Positions 1 to 4,279 of a stretch of 7,037 nucleotides of DNA are shown piece by piece. The notes beneath the pieces were generated by a model. The model did not search any database. It was given only the letters and a program-made list of their open reading frames with translations, and was not told where the DNA came from. Origin of the DNA: Planctomycetaceae bacterium (lineage in GTDB: Bacteria; Planctomycetota; Planctomycetia; Pirellulales; Thermoguttaceae). Both the position numbers and the translations under genes were made by a program. Every line of letters starts with the position of its first letter. Position 1 is the stretch's first letter. The DNA lies in assembly GCA_004556055.1 (NCBI GenBank), contig SFIW01000057.1, positions 1 through 7,037 on the forward strand. Reading direction: 5' to 3'.

Positions 1-33
1 AGTCAATTGCTCTACCAACTGAGCTATAGAGGC
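1..33 (-). tRNA. tRNA, 5' part only (Thr or Phe likely)
   Basis: Read on the minus strand, the bases begin GCCTCTA and then give T8, A9 and a canonical D-arm: GCTC stem, AGTTGGTA loop, GAGC stem. A26, an ATTGA half anticodon stem and C32-T33 follow, where the window ends. This is exactly tRNA positions 1-33, so the anticodon is just outside. A GCC start with a stem ending in GA and then CT fits tRNA-Thr(TGT) best in my memory, but tRNA-Phe(GAA) is also possible. The remaining bases lie to the left of the window. That this is a tRNA gene is close to certain; the amino acid is not. Confidence 0.93.
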
Positions 34-74
34 ATGGTTACTGAAATGGAAATGAACCGCTTCAATCGGAGATT

Positions 75-102
75 ATTGTAGCGCTAAAGAAAAATCTGAC
101 AA
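75..102 (-). promoter_or_regulatory. Sigma-70-type promoter of the tRNA gene
   Basis: On the minus strand, TTGTCA (97-102) and TACAAT (75-80) are separated by 16 bp, each five of six matches to the consensus. Transcription would start near position 68, giving a leader of about 35 nt before the tRNA 5' end at 33. It sits just beyond the terminator of the cupin gene, so the tRNA has its own transcription unit. Confidence 0.7.
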
Positions 103-116
103 GGTGTTTTTTCATA

Positions 117-156
117 TTAAAAAAACGCCGTTTTTCGACATTGGAAGAACGGCGTT
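117..156 (-). terminator. Intrinsic terminator after the cupin gene
   Basis: Arms AACGCCGTT (124-132) and AACGGCGTT (148-156) are perfect inverted repeats. Pairing continues inward to 136/144 with one imperfect pair, leaving a 7-nt loop. On the minus strand the hairpin is followed at once by seven T residues (complement of A119-A125). It lies about 26 nt after the stop codon of the minus-strand gene at 183. This is a textbook rho-independent terminator and separates that gene from the tRNA promoter. Confidence 0.88.
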
Positions 157-182
157 CTGTCTTTCATTCAGTAAGCGGCATA

Positions 183-1451
183 TTAGAGGTATTTCTTATA
201 GTCGCCGATCATCGGGACGCTCTTATGAGAGTCAGGGCCGAAATATCGCAGACCCACGAGAGGTTCTGAGCCCGTATTGACGATTTCGACGCCTTCAGTC
301 GCGGCCTTAGCGGTAATAAAGATTTCGTCGTCCGGTTCTTCGCCGTAATAAATCATATTGGGAGATTCGATGGTCAGTTTTCCCATCGTTCCTCGACCTT
401 GAGTGGTGATCCATCCGCTGGCGGCTCCGTCTTTGAGGACGCATTTGCAACCCGGTTGAACGGTGAGCTCTTTGGCGGAGATCCTTTGCTTCCCATCGAT
501 CAGGCCGTACACGATCCATTTGTCGACATAATCGCCGTTGGGCGCGGACTTTTCTTCGTCGACGATCGGTTCGAGGTAGTTATGTTCCTTGAAATAAGGA
601 TCGACGTTCTTTTCCCAGTCGAGCTGTTCGACGATGAAATCAAGGTCGTACTTCTTGTCGTCTGGAACGTTTTTGACGAGCAAATCCCAAGAGATGGCGT
701 CATGATCCGTCAAGGATTGGAACATGCCAAAAACGTCGGAACCCCATTGGGGTTCGTACGTACACACGGAACCGGGGGCGTGCAAAACGCCTGCGGGGAC
801 AACCCAACCGGTGCCGGGTTTCAGTCGATAGGCTTTTGAAAGATCCAAGATACCGTTGTCGCCCTTATTCCAGTTTTCTAGGCATTTCTTAACTTGAGCT
901 TTGGTCGTTCCCGGTTCAAGCCCCATGAAGGTATAGTCAAAACGGTTTTCGGCGGCGTTCAACTGGGGAGGATAATAGTAAGCCTCGGGCTTTCCGTCTT
1001 GACCAGTCAACTTGGCGTCTTTATCCATCTGATGCATGTGGTGCGGCAAAGGCCCTAGATTATCAAAGAACTTCGAGAAAACAGGCCATCTCTGATATTT
1101 GTTCCAAATGTCTTCGCCGACAATAGCTCCCTTGCCTTCTGCAACGGCTTCTAGCAGGGTGAAGCGTTTTCCGGCAACGCGAACATAACTCAACCCTTCG
1201 TCGTCAGTTCGTCCGACATTTTCAGCTTCCGTGGTACTGGCAAACCAACGTTCGTCAATACCGCCTCTGTCCAACCCTAGGGCGTACCAGTCGGTTTGAG
1301 CAAGCTTGATTCTTCGTCCCGGTTTGCAAAAGACGCGCGGAACCCAGTTGGGGGTCAATCGTAACAGGCCGCCTCCTTCTTCCATCGCTTGAGAGAGGAG
1401 AGCAGGGATTTCGCCAGAAGCGGCGATCTGAGAACGACTTTTGGTAAGCAT
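183..1451 (-). CDS. Phosphomannose isomerase-like cupin protein
   Basis: A cytoplasmic protein of 422 residues with no signal peptide or membrane segment. It resembles class I mannose-6-phosphate isomerases (zinc enzymes interconverting mannose-6-P and fructose-6-P). A metal-site pattern is visible: a His-rich strand Pro-His-His-Met-His-Gln (136-141), a Glu in Lys-Pro-Glu-Ala-Tyr (E156), and a second-half His in Val-Pro-Ala-Gly-Val-Leu-His (H224). These correspond to the Gln/His, Glu and His ligands of the family. The first motif is not the usual Gln-Val-His-Pro, so the substrate may differ. Residues from about 325 to the end look like a second beta-barrel. The start is supported by AAGGAG 6 nt upstream. 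The gene follows lgt on the same strand after a 148-bp gap, with its own promoter and a strong terminator. The fold is fairly sure; the reaction is only inferred. Confidence 0.8.
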   Translation of the reverse strand: MLTKSRSQIAASGEIPALLSQAMEEGGGLLRLTPNWVPRVFCKPGRRIKLAQTDWYALGLDRGGIDERWFASTTEAENVGRTDDEGLSYVRVAGKRFTLLEAVAEGKGAIVGEDIWNKYQRWPVFSKFFDNLGPLPHHMHQMDKDAKLTGQDGKPEAYYYPPQLNAAENRFDYTFMGLEPGTTKAQVKKCLENWNKGDNGILDLSKAYRLKPGTGWVVPAGVLHAPGSVCTYEPQWGSDVFGMFQSLTDHDAISWDLLVKNVPDDKKYDLDFIVEQLDWEKNVDPYFKEHNYLEPIVDEEKSAPNGDYVDKWIVYGLIDGKQRISAKELTVQPGCKCVLKDGAASGWITTQGRGTMGKLTIESPNMIYYGEEPDDEIFITAKAATEGVEIVNTGSEPLVGLRYFGPDSHKSVPMIGDYKKYL

Positions 1452-1457
1452 TGACTT

Positions 1458-1463
1458 CTCCTT
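1458..1463 (-). promoter_or_regulatory. Ribosome binding site of the cupin gene
   Basis: AAGGAG on the minus strand, 6 nt before the ATG at 1449-1451. This fixes the start codon. Confidence 0.85.
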
Positions 1464-1532
1464 ATTGTCAAGAATATAAAGTCAGGCGCTGAAAGTTTGT
1501 TTCTTGCTCTCTGGCGCTAACTATTTTTACTC

Positions 1533-1560
1533 ATTATGCTTTTTTGTGATGCTAAGTCAA
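1533..1560 (-). promoter_or_regulatory. Promoter of the cupin gene
   Basis: On the minus strand, TTGACT (1555-1560) and CATAAT (1533-1538), each five of six matches, are separated by 16 bp. The predicted start near 1526 gives an mRNA leader of about 75 nt. It lies in the gap between the lgt stop and the cupin start, so the cupin gene need not depend on lgt transcription. Confidence 0.6.
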
Positions 1561-1591
1561 ATTTTTTTCTAATTTGCTGCTTTTTTACTTC

Positions 1592-1610
1592 TTAACCGAT
1601 CATCGGTTAG
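1592..1610 (-). other. Short hairpin with the lgt stop codon in its loop
   Basis: Seven-bp perfect arms (1593-1599 and 1603-1609) flank a three-base loop that is the TGA stop of lgt (1600-1602). No T-run follows on the minus strand, so it is not a standard intrinsic terminator. It could slow ribosomes, protect the mRNA end, or be chance. Confidence 0.35.
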
Positions 1611-3093
1611 TCGCGTTTTTAGCGTTGTCCGAATTTTTATTAGTAGAATTATCTTCAGAAACGTCTTCAATGGGGAAGAACCCTTCTAATGCGCGACGCG
1701 GAGGAGCGAGAAGCGTTTTAGATAAGACGAGGATTCCCAAAATGACAATACCGATACTCACGCATTGCGAAACAGTGAGTCCCGTCCCGCAAAAAGACTC
1801 TTCGTCTGTCCGTATCAATTCGAGACAAAAGCGATTTATCGGGTAGAGTAGCATCCCTATTCCCAGAACGAGTCCGTCTCGACGCGCGTATTTGGCGACG
1901 ACTAGTAAAATGCAAAAGATGATAAACGCACTGACGGAACTATAGATTTGCGTGGGATGAACAGGGAGCGCTTTAGAAGGGGTTGGGTGAAAAACGACGT
2001 TTCTAACGGGAGCGTTAGAGTCTTCCTTGTTCTTTAGAGAGAGCCATACGTCTCGCGCTGCGTCCTCTTGCCAAATGTTAAGAAAGAAGTAAAAGACTTG
2101 CGCGTTACTGTCGACTCGATAACGAGCTACCTTAGCGACGTCGATTGGCTCTTCGGAATCCTTCGTCTCGCTTTTATCCAGGAGCCCAATTTCACAAATT
2201 TCATCTCCTGGGAGGATTCCCGCGCGTTCCGCCTCGCTATCTTTGGAAACGTCGGCGACAACAACCTTTGAAGGAATTTCCGACGCAAGGTTTACGTGTT
2301 TAGTCTTGAGAGAGAAAAGATCGCTTCCGTCTTCTGAGGGGGAAAACTCTGCTGGAGAAAGAGTTATTCCATATAGAGGAATTTTCCCCTCGGTGAGCTG
2401 TTGCATATACGCAGGACTGCCATTGGGGAAAGTAATTGCCCACGGATATTCACAAGGACTACCAAAGCAACACCCGTTCATCAGACAACCTAATCGTCCA
2501 ATCGAAACTCCAAGGACAACGGCAGGGAGCAATAGGTCGAGCGTCGCAATAATCGGCGTCTTCTTCACGAATAGATAGACTATTGCGGCGATCGTTCCGC
2601 CAATAATAGAACCATATACTACCAGGCCGCCGTTCGTGATATTTATAACGTTAAGGATTGTGTCGCGTAGCGATCCCGTTTGGTAATCCTGCCAATATTC
2701 AGTAACATAAAAAACTCTAGCGCCTATAATGCCGAAGATGGCGGCGACAAATAGGAGTGAAAAAAGTTGATCCACCGGATAATTCCACAACTTTTTACCA
2801 CGCCAGATCGTGAGACTTCCCGCGACTAGAATTGCAATCGTAAGGAATACCCCGTAACCTCTAATGGGGAATCCGTCCGTTTCCGCCAAATGAGGGCCTA
2901 TATAGCGGACGACGCCTATGCCAAGCGCCGTGATAAACGCGTAGAAACAAGCGTCGCCAAAATCTTTTCGGTTAAAAAGACTTCGAAGAATGGCGATAAC
3001 TCCAAATATCAAGACGCCCCAAAAGAGAATTCCTGAGCCGAAAAGTGGAACCCCATAGATTTGTGTGGGTATGAAAAAAAGCGTCTGTTTCAT
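1600..3093 (-). CDS. lgt: Prolipoprotein diacylglyceryl transferase with PDZ-like insert
   Basis: Lgt moves diacylglycerol from phosphatidylglycerol to the lipobox Cys of prolipoproteins at the inner membrane, the first step of lipoprotein maturation. Visible family motifs: Arg-Gly-Tyr-Gly (78-81), Gly-Gly-Leu-Val-Val-Tyr-Gly (155-161), the signature GRLGCLMNGCCFG (199-211), HPTQIY (379-384), and Glu425/Arg428 in the last conserved helix. Several hydrophobic spans run through 1-200 and 385-460. At 497 residues it is much longer than E. coli Lgt (about 290). The extra length is an N-terminal extension with about two more membrane spans, a non-membrane insert (about 225-372) with a PDZ-like core (273-345), and a polar Asn/Ser-rich tail. 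Tyr160 stands where E. coli has His103, and Cys208 where it has Glu151. The start has only a weak purine-rich Shine-Dalgarno (GAAGAA), so the exact ATG is less certain than the gene. Confidence 0.93.
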   Translation of the reverse strand: MKQTLFFIPTQIYGVPLFGSGILFWGVLIFGVIAILRSLFNRKDFGDACFYAFITALGIGVVRYIGPHLAETDGFPIRGYGVFLTIAILVAGSLTIWRGKKLWNYPVDQLFSLLFVAAIFGIIGARVFYVTEYWQDYQTGSLRDTILNVINITNGGLVVYGSIIGGTIAAIVYLFVKKTPIIATLDLLLPAVVLGVSIGRLGCLMNGCCFGSPCEYPWAITFPNGSPAYMQQLTEGKIPLYGITLSPAEFSPSEDGSDLFSLKTKHVNLASEIPSKVVVADVSKDSEAERAGILPGDEICEIGLLDKSETKDSEEPIDVAKVARYRVDSNAQVFYFFLNIWQEDAARDVWLSLKNKEDSNAPVRNVVFHPTPSKALPVHPTQIYSSVSAFIIFCILLVVAKYARRDGLVLGIGMLLYPINRFCLELIRTDEESFCGTGLTVSQCVSIGIVILGILVLSKTLLAPPRRALEGFFPIEDVSEDNSTNKNSDNAKNATNR

Positions 3094-3125
3094 GTCTAAT
3101 TCTTCTTTCGTCCGGGAGAAGGTCT

Positions 3126-3154
3126 ATTAAATTGCTCCATAATACCTGGGACAA
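3126..3154 (-). promoter_or_regulatory. Candidate promoter of lgt
   Basis: On the minus strand, TTGTCC (3149-3154) and TTTAAT (3126-3131) are separated by 17 bp, giving a leader of about 25 nt. A second candidate lies further upstream: TTGACG (3187-3192), 17 bp, TAACAT (3164-3169). Each has one weak box, so I cannot say which one is used. Confidence 0.4.
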
Positions 3155-3198
3155 TGCGGGTAGATGTTAATTTAGATAGTCGTTGGCGTCAAGTCGGG

Positions 3199-3226
3199 TT
3201 GTCGGCTTTCGTTTATGGGATATAAC
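3199..3226 (+). promoter_or_regulatory. Candidate promoter of the HAD phosphatase gene
   Basis: TTGTCG (3199-3204) and TATAAC (3221-3226) are separated by 16 bp; the -10 box matches five of six and the -35 box four of six. The predicted start near 3233 gives a leader of about 77 nt. It points away from the lgt promoters in the same 216-bp divergent region. Confidence 0.5.
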
Positions 3227-3296
3227 GACGTGAGAGGTCAACAAATATCTGAAATTCATAGAGTTCGTTCTAATTGAGGTTTCTAAGCGGTATTGT

Positions 3297-3300
3297 AGGA
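3297..3300 (+). promoter_or_regulatory. Ribosome binding site deciding the HAD start
   Basis: AGGA lies 9 nt before the ATG at 3310. The same frame is open back to a TTG at 3274, but that codon lacks a comparable site and would add 12 residues ahead of the conserved N-terminal strand of the HAD fold. The ATG at 3310 is therefore preferred. Confidence 0.65.
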
Positions 3301-3309
3301 AAGCGTTTA

Positions 3310-3987
3310 ATGAGTAGTTTAAAGAATGTGATTTTTGACTTTGACGGCACTCTCTTTGATTCGATGTACGTATGGCAATTAGCCGGAGAGTTTTTCCTTC
3401 ATTCGCGAGGCAAAGAAGCAAGTCCAACGATGAAATCAGCGGTGCGTTCCTTGAGCGTCGAACAGGCGGCTCTCTATTTTAAGAAGGAATACAATCTTAA
3501 TGAAACTCCCCAGCAAATCGTTTCTGAAATCTATAAGGGAGTGGAGTATTACTACAGAAACGAAATTCAACCACGCAATGGCGTTCGTGAATTTTTGGAG
3601 GAACTTAGGACTAATGGTATTCGTATGTGCATAGCCACGGCGTCTCAAAAACAATTGGTAGAGGCTGCGTTGGCGCGAAACCAATTAGACTCATATTTTG
3701 AGAAAATCTTTACCTGTAGCGAAGTAGGACATGGAAAAGACGAGCCCGATATTTTTCGTTTAGCCCTAGAATACTTTGGAGGAACGAGGGAAGATAGCGT
3801 CGTTATCGACGATTCTCTTTATTCGATAGAGACCGCCGGTCGAGACGGATTTCTCACCGTTGGCGTTTTTGACCAGAGCGAGTCGAATCAGGCCTTATTG
3901 AGAGAAAAGAGCGATTGCTACCTCTTAGGTTTTGAAGATAGGAGCGCGTTTTGGACAGCGGAGAAAAACGGATTTTATCGCAAATGA
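3310..3987 (+). CDS. HAD-superfamily phosphatase (beta-phosphoglucomutase-like)
   Basis: A soluble protein of 225 residues, a usual length for subfamily I HAD enzymes, which remove or move phosphate through an aspartyl-phosphate and Mg2+. All four motifs are present: motif I FDFDGT with nucleophile D10 and acid/base D12; motif II Thr110 in Ala-Thr-Ala-Ser; motif III Lys143 before Glu-Pro-Asp-Ile-Phe; motif IV Asp167-Asp168 in Val-Ile-Asp-Asp-Ser. The helical cap sits between motifs I and II (about 17-90). The pattern Asp-Asp-Ser-Leu-Tyr-Ser-Ile-Glu-Thr-Ala recalls beta-phosphoglucomutase or sugar-phosphate phosphatase relatives. Phosphatase is more likely than mutase but is not proven. The gene diverges from lgt and ends in tandem stops TGA-TAA. 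No clear terminator follows. The substrate cannot be read from sequence. Confidence 0.9.
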   Translation: MSSLKNVIFDFDGTLFDSMYVWQLAGEFFLHSRGKEASPTMKSAVRSLSVEQAALYFKKEYNLNETPQQIVSEIYKGVEYYYRNEIQPRNGVREFLEELRTNGIRMCIATASQKQLVEAALARNQLDSYFEKIFTCSEVGHGKDEPDIFRLALEYFGGTREDSVVIDDSLYSIETAGRDGFLTVGVFDQSESNQALLREKSDCYLLGFEDRSAFWTAEKNGFYRK

Positions 3988-4082
3988 TAAGCGCGTTGCA
4001 AAGAAAAGACTTCATCGGACGATTGGTTTGAAGGTTCTTATTGACATTACCTCCCCCTAGATTTTGGGCTCTTTTTGGAATT

Positions 4083-4110
4083 TTGTCCCAAAAAAAGTAG
4101 ACCGTAGAAT
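4083..4110 (+). promoter_or_regulatory. Candidate promoter of the pilM-pilN-like gene
   Basis: TTGTCC (4083-4088) and TAGAAT (4105-4110) are separated by 16 bp; the -10 box matches five of six and the -35 box four of six. A start near 4117 would leave an unusually long leader of about 160 nt before the ATG. Other AT-rich -10-like words nearby (for example around 4120-4132) lack a good -35 partner. Confidence 0.35.
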
Positions 4111-4263
4111 CTTTTTTGTTATTATTTATATTTGAGTGTTTTTGACGTGGCTTTGGTTTAAGAGTCCTCAAAAAGTAGGTCAAGCGCCGCTTCTAAAATA
4201 GCCTTTGGTTAGTATTTCTGACGAGCGATTTGAGAGAGGCGCACAAGAGTAACGATCCTTTTG

Positions 4264-4269
4264 AAGGAG
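4264..4269 (+). promoter_or_regulatory. Ribosome binding site of the pilM-pilN-like gene
   Basis: AAGGAG lies 10 nt before the ATG at 4280. An in-frame TGA at 4262-4264 rules out any earlier start, so this start is well fixed. Confidence 0.8.
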
Positions 4270-4279
4270 ACGTCGGCGA

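Larger units (their letters stand above)
3988..4279. other. AT-rich intergenic spacer between HAD and the pilus gene
   Basis: No convincing gene here on either strand. The stretch is AT-rich with several T and A runs. It contains a TTTTGGG arm (4062-4068) and a TTTTTGG arm (4072-4078), either of which could pair with the CCCAAAAA stretch at 4087-4094. These AT-rich hairpins lack a following T-run on the plus strand and are weak terminator candidates at best. The right half carries the likely promoter and leader of the downstream pilus gene. Confidence 0.6.

Noticed and set aside
399..839. Plus-strand open frame of 146 codons opposite the cupin gene
   Set aside because: It is a mirror of the strongly coding minus strand, with no ribosome site and no family resemblance.
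1463..1490. TTGACA close to the cupin start as a promoter -35 box
   Set aside because: It lies directly before the ribosome site on the minus strand, so no -10 box could fit before the coding sequence.
3274..3309. Earlier TTG start for the HAD gene
   Set aside because: It would add 12 residues before the first conserved strand and lacks a good ribosome site, whereas ATG 3310 has AGGA at 9 nt.
4062..4094. Possible terminator or attenuator made of TTTTGGG/TTTTTGG arms pairing with CCCAAAAA
   Set aside because: Stems are AT-rich with only two or three G-C pairs, no T-run follows on the plus strand, and the arms overlap the better promoter candidate.
3854..4183. Minus-strand open frame of 109 codons over the HAD 3' end and the spacer
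   Set aside because: It is antisense to the conserved HAD C-terminus, has a basic Arg/Lys/Asn-rich composition typical of chance frames, and shows no recognisable motif.
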